Positions 1 through 8,199 of a stretch of DNA of 55,536 nt are shown piece after piece (the stretch's first letter is position 1; each line of letters begins with the position of its first letter). Made by a program: the position numbers and the translations under genes. The notes below the pieces were generated by a model, which was given only the letters and a program-made list of their open reading frames with translations, ran no database searches and was not told the DNA's origin. This DNA is from Actinomycetota bacterium (lineage in GTDB: Bacteria > Actinomycetota > Geothermincolia > Fen-727 > Anoxymicrobiaceae): NCBI GenBank assembly GCA_018896525.1, contig JAHIMR010000113.1, positions 1-55,536 of the forward strand. Reading direction: 5' to 3'.

Positions 1-115
1 CGGCTGCGTTCCGCTCCCTCGACGTACTACAGGAGTACGTCTAGGTCGCGCGCCTTGCCGGAGCGGCGCTTCGACGCTCTCGGTGCTTAACCGTATCCAT
101 GGAACGAGGCACTGA
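1..115 (+). repeat. Dispersed structured repeat, family A, copy 1 (left end cut by the window)
   Basis: Matches the right two-thirds of the copies at 13306, 26105 and 46401. It has the internal hairpin ACGTACT-acagg-AGTACGT, the GGAGCGGCGCTTCGACG block and the right terminus ending GGAACGAGGCACT. The left terminal inverted repeat lies outside the window. It is followed at once by a second truncated copy with the other type of terminus. It lies just beyond the 3' end of the hydrogenase operon. Confidence 0.85.
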
Positions 116-183
116 GTCGCGCGCCTTGCCGGAGCGGCGCGGAGGCGCTCTCGGTGCATCACCGTACCCATGAGACGGGACAC
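116..183 (+). repeat. Dispersed structured repeat, family B right half, copy 1
   Basis: Repeats the CGCGCGCCTTGCCGGAGCGG block of family A but ends in GAGACGGGACAC, the same right terminus as the short copy at 30869. It lacks a left half. The abutting A and B copies suggest one element inserted into another or unequal recombination between copies (inference). Confidence 0.75.
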
Positions 184-187
184 GTAC

Positions 188-466
188 CTATATCATACTG
201 ATTACTTTCCTCGCGGGGAAAACCTCCTGTTTATCGGTGGGAGGAGGCGCGCCGGAAACGATAACGGCCGACGCCCGACAGAACTCAAAGCAGGTCATGC
301 AACCGAAGCAACTCTCCGGGTTCTCCACCTTGATCTCGCCGGTGTCGCCGTCCGAGATGAATACCGGGTAGCTCACGCTGTCACCGCTCTGGGGACACAG
401 TTCGATGCAATCCCCGCAGCGTACACACCGCTCCCTTAATACCTTTATATCCGATACGCAGGCCAC
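188..466 (-). CDS. 2[4Fe-4S] ferredoxin of the hydrogenase operon
   Basis: A small iron-sulfur protein, 92 aa from the chosen start, likely to carry electrons to or from the adjacent hydrogenase. It has two cysteine clusters: a classic one, CVRCGDCIELCP, near the N-terminus, and a second, CFGCMTCFEFC, about 40 residues on. The second lacks the usual proline after its last cysteine. I chose the GTG at 466 because an AGGAGGT ribosome site (471-477) sits 4 bases upstream; the longer frame to 517 would run into the large-subunit gene. It is the last gene of a four-gene operon. Direct electron transfer to the hydrogenase is inferred from context. Confidence 0.85.
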   Translation of the reverse strand: MACVSDIKVLRERCVRCGDCIELCPQSGDSVSYPVFISDGDTGEIKVENPESCFGCMTCFEFCRASAVIVSGAPPPTDKQEVFPARKVISMI

Positions 467-494
467 TCCCACCTCCTGATGTTTTACGCTAGAC

Positions 495-1865
495 TCAATG
501 TGTACCGCACGGCACACAGGGGTTAAAAGCCCTTACCGCAAATTGCAGCCTCTGTGCCACGGCATCCGTAATCTCTATCCCGGTCACGACCTTTCGTGCG
601 ATACCCGAGAGATGCCGGTTCATCATTGGGCAGTTGAACTGAAGCGGGCTTACCACCTTATACGCTTCTACGATTCCACTCCCGTCCACCGAAACCGAAT
701 GGAGAATAACACCACGGGGGGAATCCACCACCGACACGCCGCTCGCGGCCGAAAACTCCGGCGCCGCGCACGCCACACCACCTGCCGGTGACCACTCCTC
801 CAGCAACAGCCGTGATTTTTCCCACGCGCGGATGACCTCGAGCATTAGCGCCATGTAAGCCAGGAACTCCCGGTCCAGGGGGCGACCCCACTGCTCCACG
901 CACTTGTTACATTCCAGGTCAGCCCACTTGGTATCGGGGCCGTATCCCATGTTCATCCTGGAGAGCGGTCCGGTCAACAGGTGATCAGCCCCTTTCAGAG
1001 AAACAGGCACCAGGTACGACCACTGAACCGGTGCCTCAACCATGCCGTCAAGAAGTTGCCGGTGGCTCAACACCACCGGTTCTCCCTCGCCAAACGGCTT
1101 GACCGTTACTTCATCACCAAGCGGGAAGGGAACCCCCTCAACCGTGGCCGCCATGTAGTGCCCCTCCAGTGTCGTCCCGGTGAAGGTCATCTGCGCGTCG
1201 CGCTTTATCAGCATCTCGAGGAGTCTCAGGGTTTCCCTCAGGTCATCCTCGCACCCCTCGAGGAGTTCCGCGGTGTGAGAAAGAGTCCTTACGTCAGGGA
1301 TGGAAGAAACCCCCCCGGGCACAACCATCGCGGGATGCACCAGCGTGCCGGCAACTGTGCCCAGCGCCTCCGCGAAGGCGGCCTGGATACGGAAAAGCCT
1401 GGACACCGCTTCCTGCTCGACCATGTAGATACCGGTGATGTTCCTCACCGCCATGTCGGACATCGGCAGTGCAAGATCCGGCAATACGGTATAGATGATA
1501 CTCAACAGGTGACTGTGTGCCAGCCAGAGCCAGCAGAGCAACTCGCGAACCGTCCCCGCCGCGGCGGGCAACACGGCGCCCGTCGCGTTCTCCAGGGCCA
1601 TGCAGGACGCCAGCTGGTGGAACGGGCCGCAAGACCCGCATATCCTGGAGAGTACCTGGGGGACCCTCAACGCCGGCATCCCCACCGCCAGGCGGTCCAA
1701 ACCCCGCACCTCCAGCGCTCGAAAGCGCGCCTCGCTGACCTCATGGTAAGGCGTGAATATGATTTCGATGTCGGCGCGGCCCTGTATCCTGGTCACCGGA
1801 TAGAGGCGCACCTTTTGCCCACCTAACTCCTCGGAACCCTCCAGATTACTCACGTCGTTACTCAC
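495..1865 (-). CDS. [NiFe]-hydrogenase large subunit (group 3-like, MvhA/FrhA type)
   Basis: The catalytic subunit that binds the NiFe centre for H2 oxidation or production, probably cytoplasmic because no export signal is seen. The proximal metal motif RICGSC is at residues 74-79 (C76, C79). The distal motif NPCVPCGTH is at the very C-terminus (C450, C453, H456), with Asn where most relatives have Asp. The protein stops right after that His, so the C-terminal peptide normally removed by a maturation protease is absent. An RGLD near residue 53 corresponds to the usual RGxE. It starts at GTG 1865, overlapping the small-subunit gene by 8 bases. The exact subgroup cannot be settled by eye. Confidence 0.88.
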   Translation of the reverse strand: MSNDVSNLEGSEELGGQKVRLYPVTRIQGRADIEIIFTPYHEVSEARFRALEVRGLDRLAVGMPALRVPQVLSRICGSCGPFHQLASCMALENATGAVLPAAAGTVRELLCWLWLAHSHLLSIIYTVLPDLALPMSDMAVRNITGIYMVEQEAVSRLFRIQAAFAEALGTVAGTLVHPAMVVPGGVSSIPDVRTLSHTAELLEGCEDDLRETLRLLEMLIKRDAQMTFTGTTLEGHYMAATVEGVPFPLGDEVTVKPFGEGEPVVLSHRQLLDGMVEAPVQWSYLVPVSLKGADHLLTGPLSRMNMGYGPDTKWADLECNKCVEQWGRPLDREFLAYMALMLEVIRAWEKSRLLLEEWSPAGGVACAAPEFSAASGVSVVDSPRGVILHSVSVDGSGIVEAYKVVSPLQFNCPMMNRHLSGIARKVVTGIEITDAVAQRLQFAVRAFNPCVPCGTH

Positions 1866-2709
1866 CGGGCACCCTCTCCTTTACCTTTGCCCGGATGACA
1901 GGATCGCGGCGGGTGAAAAGGTATATGGTTTCAAGAACCGCCGACAGCTTCTTTTCCACCTTTTCCCTCCTCGAGGCGGTCGACAGTGTGACGTACTTGA
2001 CCATGTCCGAGTACATCGAATGCAACTGGGAAGAAAGCACCATGTCTGATGGTCCCCGGCACCCTATGCAGATCGATCCCTCCAGGGGACAGGCGGCAAG
2101 GCAACCTCCCCTGGTAACCGGGCCCAGGCAGAGCAGGCCATGATTGAGAAGGCAACTACCCTCCGGCACGCCGCAACCCGGGTGCAGGCTCCAGGACTTC
2201 ACCGGTTTCACCTCGACGGTGCGGGGACACTCGGAGCAAACGGTGCCATCAAAGTGAGGCGGCTCATACCGGCCCTCTAGAGACTTGAGCGACTCCAGAA
2301 TAAGACCCGGGGGAGGCGGACAACCGGGCAAGTACAACTCGACCCCCACGATGGAATCCAGCGGCATCACGTTCTCGAGCATCTCGGGAAGCCCGGCGCC
2401 TTCACTTACAGCCGGTGGCTCTTCCCGGTCTCTCGCCCCCGGCAACCCACCGTATACGGCACAAGAACCAACAGCGATGACCTTCCTGCTGGTGCGCTCT
2501 ATCTCGCGGGCTATCTCCAGCTCCTCATGGTTTCGGATGCCGCCGGTGGCCAGGACCACGTCCGACGGGGATATCGTCCGCCTATCAAACAGGTAGCTGG
2601 AAAACGAGATGGTGTGTTCGCTGAGCAGAGAAACAAACGGTTCACCTGCCGCCAGCAGGGAGTTATGACATCCGCCGCAGGCGCAGAGAGCCACAGTAGC
2701 AATGTACAT
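1858..2709 (-). CDS. [NiFe]-hydrogenase small subunit (MvhG-like)
   Basis: The electron-transfer subunit, about 283 aa. It opens with a cysteine-rich proximal-cluster motif (CACGGCHNSL), followed by a GSCAVYGG segment and LPGCPPPPGLI, both typical of cytosolic group 3 small subunits. A cysteine-dense C-terminal half (CSECPRT, HPGCGVPEGSC, GGCLAACP, CIGCRGP) would hold further Fe-S clusters. There is no twin-arginine leader, so a cytoplasmic enzyme is expected. The start is ATG 2709, which overlaps the stop of the upstream V4R-like gene as TGATG and implies translational coupling. A longer frame to 2754 exists but would overlap that gene for 48 bases. Confidence 0.88.
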   Translation of the reverse strand: MYIATVALCACGGCHNSLLAAGEPFVSLLSEHTISFSSYLFDRRTISPSDVVLATGGIRNHEELEIAREIERTSRKVIAVGSCAVYGGLPGARDREEPPAVSEGAGLPEMLENVMPLDSIVGVELYLPGCPPPPGLILESLKSLEGRYEPPHFDGTVCSECPRTVEVKPVKSWSLHPGCGVPEGSCLLNHGLLCLGPVTRGGCLAACPLEGSICIGCRGPSDMVLSSQLHSMYSDMVKYVTLSTASRREKVEKKLSAVLETIYLFTRRDPVIRAKVKERVPGE

Positions 2710-3200
2710 CAGTCGCTCATCTCCAGTAGAACCTTGCAGGCACCAGGGCCGCAATGACCCACCCGCATCTCAACCCGGCACCCCATGACACTCTCCATCG
2801 ACCCGGCCGTGTAGCCGTGCAAGGCCTGGCACAGCAGTCCCCCCAGGTTCGAGCCGGCCCGCTTGGAAAGCTCCAGGAGCGGGCACAAGCGGAATATCAA
2901 CCACGTTGATCTGACGTTGCCATCATTCATCCAGAAGTCGTCCCGACCCGGCTCCTTCCACCGCTCCACCCGCCATACATCGTTTCCCCCGGAAAGCACC
3001 ATGGATAATGCCTCCTCGATGTCGATGGTCCGGCCGGCGGTCACGCCCTGGATGATCCCCTCGTCGCGACCGGCCTGGTACATCATCGCCGGAGCTCCTT
3101 TGCCCAGAACGCCCTCCCCGGCCGCGTCCAGGATGTAGAGAAGGTGCATCAGCGACCCCAGTTGCGCCTGCCGTCTTGCTGTTTCGCTCTCAGTCAGCAT
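2709..3200 (-). CDS. V4R-like small-molecule-binding protein, first gene of the hydrogenase operon
   Basis: A 163-residue soluble protein with no signal or membrane segment. The C-terminal third reads GGLLCQALHGYTAG, then GCRVEMRVGHCGPGAC. This resembles the end of the V4R (4-vinyl reductase / hydrocarbon-binding) fold, where a late Cys pair and Gly-rich loop are conserved. Family assignment is by pattern only and is moderate. As lead gene, coupled to the small subunit by TGATG, it may sense a ligand or redox state or help cluster or cofactor loading (inference). It is not a known hydrogenase subunit or a standard Hyp maturation factor. Confidence 0.6.
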   Translation of the reverse strand: MLTESETARRQAQLGSLMHLLYILDAAGEGVLGKGAPAMMYQAGRDEGIIQGVTAGRTIDIEEALSMVLSGGNDVWRVERWKEPGRDDFWMNDGNVRSTWLIFRLCPLLELSKRAGSNLGGLLCQALHGYTAGSMESVMGCRVEMRVGHCGPGACKVLLEMSD

Positions 3201-3215
3201 CCGACCCTCCGCTGG

Positions 3216-3315
3216 TCAAGGCCCGCCGGCCTGTTCTTCTTTCCATCGCACGAACTGATCATAATGCTCCCTGTCCGTGATGAGCACTGGCACACCCGGA
3301 CAGAAGATGCGGACT
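3216..3315 (-). pseudogene. Decayed duplicate of the mltG 3' end
   Basis: Read on the minus strand, this gives a fragment ending HYDQFVRWKEEQAGGP-stop. The intact mltG at 3597 ends DYEQFKRWKEEQSGGP-stop. Identity continues upstream to a CPG/CPEE segment with an internal deletion. There is no start codon or upstream domain, so this is only the gene tail. Both copies share the stop-codon context GTCAAGGCCCGCCGG. It lies in the leader of the hydrogenase operon. Confidence 0.8.
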
Positions 3316-3596
3316 AAAGCCTGGTTGCTTAACCGATTATAGTACTTCCGGCCCTGCCCCACACCTATTGAGGGGCGCCCTCAGTCCGCATCCCCCCGGA
3401 CCGGGTTCTCGAACCGCTATACGAAGGCCGTAGAGTCGGCAACTTGCCGGCATTAGTCGTGGCGAATGCCGCCTGGAAGGCGGCGCTACAAGGGGAAAGC
3501 GCTCCAAACACCGCTTGAGGGCGACACTAATGTCGCCCTCCGGGGAGACTTTAGGGCCTCCCCTCAAGGCGGTTCAGGGATATGTCAAGGTATATG
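3316..3596. other. Hairpin-rich spacer between mltG and its duplicate tail
   Basis: No gene is seen. It contains a strong stem-loop at 3517-3540 (GAGGGCGACA-ctaa-TGTCGCCCTC) enclosed by outer arms ACCGCTTGAG (3510) and CTCAAGGCGGT (to 3573). Another inverted pair, GCCGCCTGGAAGGCGGC, lies near 3468-3484. A direct repeat TATGTCAAGG occurs twice around 3581-3602, at the mltG stop. The stem at 3517 lies just past the mltG stop and could end its transcript, but no U-tract follows. Confidence 0.6.
3336..3341 (-). promoter_or_regulatory. Candidate -10 box for the hydrogenase operon
   Basis: The minus strand reads ACTATAATC, a perfect TATAAT, about 130 bases upstream of the V4R-like start. No good -35 hexamer is seen at 16-18 bases, so an activator or alternative sigma factor would be needed, or the match is fortuitous. 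Confidence 0.35.
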
Positions 3597-4472
3597 TCAA
3601 GGCCCGCCGGACTGTTCCTCTTTCCAGCGCTTGAACTGCTCGTAGTCACCGGTGAAACTATGCCGCCCATCCGGTGACGTCAAGAGGTAGTAGAGATAAT
3701 CCGTTTCCTCCGGACAGAGCGCGGCGCGTATGGACTCGAAACCGGGGTTGCAGATAGGCCCGGGGGGGGGACCGCTCACTTTGTAGGTGTTGTACGGCGA
3801 GTCAACCTCGAGATCGTCATAGGTCAACTCGGGCTTCCACGTACCCAGCGCGTACTGCACCGTCGCGTCTATCTGAAGTCGCATTCCCGCCCCCAGCCGG
3901 TTATAGATGACCGACGCTATGATCGGCCTCTCCTCGGGAACCTTCGCCTCCTTCTCCACCATGGACGCGATTATCAGGACATCGTACCTGGTCAGGTTGT
4001 AGGCCTGCGCCCTCGCCCAGTCGAGCGTGCCCGTCTCCTTGCCGAACTGATCGAGCATCCGTGCGACGACATCCCGCCCTGTTTCCTCGTCGGTCATCTC
4101 GTACGTCTTGGGAAAAAGAAAACCCTCCAGGTTCCCGCCGCTTCCCTCGAGGAAATCGTACTCGTAGCCGCCCGCCTTCGCCGCCGCCTCGAACTCCGCC
4201 GCGCCTACCGCCCCCCCGGTCTGCCCCGCCACTTTCTCTGCGGTCTGTTTGATGGTAAGTCCCTCCGGAACTGTTACCTTGAATACCTCCGGCTCCGGCA
4301 GCTTTTCCGGCACGAGACGCCGGTAGATGAAGTACCCCCCCACGCCAACACAGATAGCCACCGTTACGCACAGGGCCGTTGCGATCGCCGCGTTACGTCT
4401 CCTGCGGGCACGACCACTCGCTTCCGCCCGCCGGCGTTCAACCCTGGTCTTATGCTTGAAAGGGTCAGGCAA
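3597..4472 (-). CDS. mltG: Endolytic murein transglycosylase MltG (YceG family)
   Basis: An inner-membrane enzyme that cleaves nascent glycan strands and sets their length. It has a basic cytoplasmic N-terminus, a single membrane segment around residues 28-50, a LysM-like region (TVPEGLTIKQTAEKV), then the catalytic domain. The domain carries EKEAKVPEERPIIASVIYNR, with the active-site Glu in the first part, plus LQIDATVQYALG and SPYNTY. At 291 aa it is on the short side for the family. The start is 3 bases past the ruvX stop, in an alaS-ruvX-mltG operon, a common arrangement. A diverged copy of its last codons lies downstream at 3216-3315. Confidence 0.95.
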   Translation of the reverse strand: MPDPFKHKTRVERRRAEASGRARRRRNAAIATALCVTVAICVGVGGYFIYRRLVPEKLPEPEVFKVTVPEGLTIKQTAEKVAGQTGGAVGAAEFEAAAKAGGYEYDFLEGSGGNLEGFLFPKTYEMTDEETGRDVVARMLDQFGKETGTLDWARAQAYNLTRYDVLIIASMVEKEAKVPEERPIIASVIYNRLGAGMRLQIDATVQYALGTWKPELTYDDLEVDSPYNTYKVSGPPPGPICNPGFESIRAALCPEETDYLYYLLTSPDGRHSFTGDYEQFKRWKEEQSGGP

Positions 4473-4475
4473 AGG

Positions 4476-4886
4476 TCATTCCTCCGGAAGGCCATCCATG
4501 TAGGCGCGCAGTATGAGAGCAGCCGCAACCCTGTCGGTCGCGCCCTTCTCCCGGCGTGGCTTAAACCCACCTGCCTCCAGTATGTTCCGGGCCTCCCGCG
4601 AGGTCAGCCGCTCGTCGAGCAGTACCACCGATACATCCAATGACTCCTCGAGGTCCCTGGTGAACCGCCGGACCTTTCTTGCCTGCTCTCCCTCCCGGCC
4701 GTCCATCAACAACGGCAGACCCACCACCATCCGTTCGGCGCCGGTGTCGCGGACCAGGACAGCAAGGCGCTCCATCAGGCCACCGTCCCTTTCCAGCGTC
4801 TCCAGTGGCTGAGCGGTCTTGCCCAGGGGATCACTTATCGCCACCCCAACGCGCCTGTCCCCCACATCCAACCCAATCACTCTCAA
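4476..4886 (-). CDS. ruvX: Pre-16S rRNA nuclease RuvX/YqgF
   Basis: RNase H-fold nuclease of 136 aa, the usual family length, implicated in 16S rRNA 5'-end maturation. The N-terminal GLDVGDRRVGVAISD carries the first acidic metal ligand. VVGLPLLMDGREGEQA, LDERLTSREA and the closing GATDRVAAALIL segment (final acidic ligand) follow in family order. It overlaps the alaS stop by four bases (ATGA), so it is translationally coupled. Confidence 0.95.
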   Translation of the reverse strand: MRVIGLDVGDRRVGVAISDPLGKTAQPLETLERDGGLMERLAVLVRDTGAERMVVGLPLLMDGREGEQARKVRRFTRDLEESLDVSVVLLDERLTSREARNILEAGGFKPRREKGATDRVAAALILRAYMDGLPEE

Positions 4887-7507
4887 CCGTCATCCTCCAG
4901 GACTGCCGCGGCGGCGCTCCCGACGGCATCCAGGGCCTCGTCTACACCTTCGATCCGGCCCCCGCCGGCTATTGCCATGTCCGGCCGGCCTCCTCCTCCG
5001 CCGCCTATCAGTGCCCCCGCCCTGGTCACCAGTTCCCTGGCGTCCAACCCGGCCTCAACCAGCCGCCTATCGACCTTCACGACGATCTGCGCCTTGTCGG
5101 CGGCCGCGCCCCCGAGTGCCAACAACCCGCATTCATTCTCGTTCATTATGATGTCGGCAAAGTCACGAAGCGCCTTCTGGCCCTCCCCGTCGACCCTGGC
5201 CAGCATCACCGGCCCCGAAACCCGGGCCATCCGGGCAATCTCCCGCGCCCTTTGGGCGGTGTCCCTGGACTCCTCGCGCGTCTTGCCCCTCTCGAGTTCC
5301 CTCAGCCGGGAGATAACCTCCGAAAGCTTCTCCGGTATCCGGCCGCCGTCCACCTTCAGGAGGCCTCCGGCCTCACTCACGAGACCCTCCAGGTACTTGT
5401 AATGCCGTAATGTCTCGTGGCCGCTGGTGGCTTCAATCCTTCTCAGTCCCGCTCCGATTCCGCTTTCGGACACCACCCTTATCGGCCCGATGCGCCCGGT
5501 ACGGTCAACGTGTATCCCGCCGCACAGCTCACTGGAGAACTCCCCCATCTTAACCACCCTGACATCGTCCGCGTACTTCTCCCCGAAGAGGGCCGTCGCC
5601 CCGGAGTCTATCGCCTCCTGCCGGGTGGTCTCTACCGTGACCACCTCCACGTCGGCAAGCACATTGTTGTTGGCAAGCCTCTCTATCTCCTCCAGTTCCT
5701 CCGGAGATACCGGCTTGAAGTGGGTGAAGTCAAATCGGAGCCTCTCCGGGGTGACGAAGGAGCCGGACTGCTTGGCGTGTGTGCCCAGCACTTCCCTGAG
5801 TGCCCAGTGCAGGATATGTGTCGCGCTATGGTTCCGGGAGATGTCCATCCTCCTCCCCATATCGACCGCCGCCTCGACCTCGTCCCCCAACTCCAGCGAG
5901 CCGGAGAGAACGCCCCGGTGGACCGCCATCCCGGGAGCACCGTAGACGGTATCCTCGACCTCCACGGTACCGCGCGGCCCCTTGATGGTGCCGGTATCGC
6001 CGACCTGCCCGCCCGACTCCGCGTAGAACGGGGTGCGGTCCAGGACGATATCCAACCGTTCACCGTCGCTCGCGGCCTCGACCATCCGACCCTCCGACAC
6101 CAGCGCCACCACTCTCCCGGCGGCGTTGCCGTGCTGATAACCCCCGAAGGAGGTACGCCCCTTCTGGCGACAGAGCTCCACAAAGACATCTCTTTCGTCA
6201 TCCACCTCGGTCTCGCGGGAGTGCCGCCCGCGCTCTTTCTGCTCCTCCATCAGGACATTGAATTCCTCTCGGTCAACGCCTATGCCCCGGTCCAGGGCTA
6301 TCTCTTCGGTAAGCTCGAGAGGGAACCCGAGCGTATCGTGGAGGTGAAAGACGGTCTTTCCGTCAATGGTGTCCTCACCGCTTCCCTCGAGGTCGTCGAT
6401 AACCCCTCCCAGCAGGTCTATCCCCTGCTGGAGGGTCTGGCCGAAACGTTCCTCTTCCGCCTCTATGACCCCACTGACTAGTCTGTGGTGCTCTTTCAGG
6501 CCGGGATAGACATCGCCCAGCAACTCGACGACCACGTCGGCCAGGCCGTTCATGAATAACCCCCCGATGCCCAGCAACTTGCCGTGCCGGACCGCCCTGC
6601 GGAGGAGCCGGCGTAATATGTAGCCCCTTCCCTCATTAGAGGGAACCACTCCGTCGGAGATAAGGAAAGTGGCCGCTCGGGCATGGTCCGCCACCACCTT
6701 TATGGACATGTCAGTGTCCGAGGAGTCCCCCAGTTCCACCCCTGAGAGTCCGGCTATAGAAGCCACCACCGGCATTATCAGGTCGGTCTCGAAGATGTTG
6801 TCCACGCCCTGCTTGATAACCGCCAACCTTTCCAGCCCCATCCCGGTGTCGATGCTCTTCATCGGCAACCCGACAAGAGAGCCGTCCACCTGGCGGTCGT
6901 ACTGCATGAACACCAGGTTCCACAGCTCGAGGAAACGGTCGCATTCACATCCAGCCCGGCAGTCGGGGCCGCAGGCGAACCGCTCTCCCCGGTCGTAATA
7001 AATCTCCGAGCACGGACCGCAGGGACCGGTCGCGCCCATTTTCCAGAAGTTGTCCTCCTCACCCAGCCGGAAAATGCGCTCTCCATTGACGCCCGGCGTG
7101 TCCTTCCAGATGCGCGCCGCCTCGTCATCGTCGGTATAGACAGATATCCATAGGGTCGCCGGGTCGATGCCCAGGTCCCCTGTTATCAACTCCCAGGCCC
7201 ACGGTATGGCACTCTCCTTGTAGTAGTCGCCGAAGGAGAAGTTTCCCAGCATCTCAAAGAAGGTGTTATGTCTTGCGGTTATGCCCACCGACTCGACATC
7301 GGTGGTGCGCAGGCATTTCTGAACGGAGATGGCCCGCCGGTAAGGTGGCTTTTCCTCGCCCTGGAAGTACGGCTTGAACTGCACCATGCCCGCGTTGGTA
7401 AGGAGCAGGGTCGGGTCGTTGGGCACCAGCGATGAGCTGGAGACCAGGTGGTGCTCCCGTTGCTCGAAAAATCGTATGAAGATGTCCCGTATCTCTTTAC
7501 CGGTCAA
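4883..7507 (-). CDS. alaS: Alanyl-tRNA synthetase
   Basis: Charges tRNA-Ala; 874 aa is full length. The class II core is at the N-terminus (ARHNTFFEMLGNFSFGDYY). A four-cysteine segment (CGPDCRAGCECDRF) follows around residues 178-192. The editing domain carries HSATHILHWALR and CGGIHVDRTG, giving the HxxxH and CxxxH metal sites. The C-terminal DHHA1 domain ends with GGGGGGRPDMAIAGG. A perfect 15-bp-stem hairpin repeat (7530-7564) lies 23 bases upstream of the start. The next upstream gene is a DUF948 protein on the same strand. Confidence 0.98.
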   Translation of the reverse strand: MTGKEIRDIFIRFFEQREHHLVSSSSLVPNDPTLLLTNAGMVQFKPYFQGEEKPPYRRAISVQKCLRTTDVESVGITARHNTFFEMLGNFSFGDYYKESAIPWAWELITGDLGIDPATLWISVYTDDDEAARIWKDTPGVNGERIFRLGEEDNFWKMGATGPCGPCSEIYYDRGERFACGPDCRAGCECDRFLELWNLVFMQYDRQVDGSLVGLPMKSIDTGMGLERLAVIKQGVDNIFETDLIMPVVASIAGLSGVELGDSSDTDMSIKVVADHARAATFLISDGVVPSNEGRGYILRRLLRRAVRHGKLLGIGGLFMNGLADVVVELLGDVYPGLKEHHRLVSGVIEAEEERFGQTLQQGIDLLGGVIDDLEGSGEDTIDGKTVFHLHDTLGFPLELTEEIALDRGIGVDREEFNVLMEEQKERGRHSRETEVDDERDVFVELCRQKGRTSFGGYQHGNAAGRVVALVSEGRMVEAASDGERLDIVLDRTPFYAESGGQVGDTGTIKGPRGTVEVEDTVYGAPGMAVHRGVLSGSLELGDEVEAAVDMGRRMDISRNHSATHILHWALREVLGTHAKQSGSFVTPERLRFDFTHFKPVSPEELEEIERLANNNVLADVEVVTVETTRQEAIDSGATALFGEKYADDVRVVKMGEFSSELCGGIHVDRTGRIGPIRVVSESGIGAGLRRIEATSGHETLRHYKYLEGLVSEAGGLLKVDGGRIPEKLSEVISRLRELERGKTREESRDTAQRAREIARMARVSGPVMLARVDGEGQKALRDFADIIMNENECGLLALGGAAADKAQIVVKVDRRLVEAGLDARELVTRAGALIGGGGGGRPDMAIAGGGRIEGVDEALDAVGSAAAAVLEDDG

Positions 7508-7529
7508 GGAATCCGCTCCTCAAGCGTTT

Positions 7530-7564
7530 AATGACGCACTGGTGCCTGTCACCAGTGCGTCATT
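7530..7564. repeat. Palindromic GTGCC-type repeat, hairpin with 15-bp stem
   Basis: AATGACGCACTGGTG, loop cctgt, then the exact reverse complement. The stem is identical to the copy at 36828-36862, whose loop is cctgg. It lies between the DUF948 gene and alaS, and could act as an attenuator or RNA-processing site for alaS. It looks like a REP-type mobile palindrome. Confidence 0.9.
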
Positions 7565-7590
7565 CTCGCCCCATTTGGGTGGGGTTCTGT

Positions 7591-7944
7591 CTACTTCTTT
7601 CTCCACTTGCCGAAAGCCCTGCCGGCTCCGGCGCCTATGCCGATGGCCTTCACTACCGGTGAGGTGACGACTTCCTGCACCATCTTGGTGGCGTTGTTCG
7701 CCTTCTCCGACATGGACTCCACGGCGGTGAGTATCCCGTCCACCCGGTCCAGTTCGGTGTTGACGTGGTCCATCATGGTCTGGAGCCTGGTCATCAACGG
7801 AACCGTCTCGACCCTGACATCGTCGAGAAACCGGTTGAGTATGCCCATCGTCATCACCAACTGGTACAGCAACCAGACCGTGAATACCGACATCAAGGCG
7901 AAGGCGATGGCGGCGATAAGTCCTGAAACCTCACCGGCGGACAT
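7591..7944 (-). CDS. DUF948-family membrane protein
   Basis: A 117-residue protein with one N-terminal membrane helix (about residues 6-32, IAAIAFALMSVFTVWLLYQL), then a heptad-rich region (VETVPLMTRLQTMMDHVNTEL) and a basic tail ending GKWRKK. This layout fits DUF948 proteins, small membrane-anchored helices of unknown function. I chose ATG 7944 because GAGGAG precedes it; the frame extends to 8154 but the extra part looks non-coding. It sits upstream of alaS on the same strand. Confidence 0.75.
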   Translation of the reverse strand: MSAGEVSGLIAAIAFALMSVFTVWLLYQLVMTMGILNRFLDDVRVETVPLMTRLQTMMDHVNTELDRVDGILTAVESMSEKANNATKMVQEVVTSPVVKAIGIGAGAGRAFGKWRKK

Positions 7945-8199
7945 AGGACACTCCTCTCCTCTGGGCGTACCGGCCAAACGACAGTAAACCAATCTGTCCC
8001 GGCTAAACTTTGCTGCTAAATATATCACAGCGCTCTCGGTACCACCAACGAACGGGATGGACAGGGACCTGTTCCTCAACCGGCCCACCAGGGACGTGAG
8101 ATTGCTTCGAGCGGGTTGGGCCGGAGTGCCCACAGTCGCTTTTCTCTTGAACAATTCACCCCAGTTGACTACTGTTAGGGGGGCTGATGAAGAGACGAG

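Noticed and set aside
658-2155. Long antisense ORFs over the hydrogenase genes and elsewhere
   Set aside because: They are GC-driven shadows of the real genes, low-complexity (Arg/Pro/Gly-rich), without motifs or ribosome sites.
3337-3567. 76-aa ORF in the mltG spacer
   Set aside because: It runs through hairpin repeats and has no recognisable domain.
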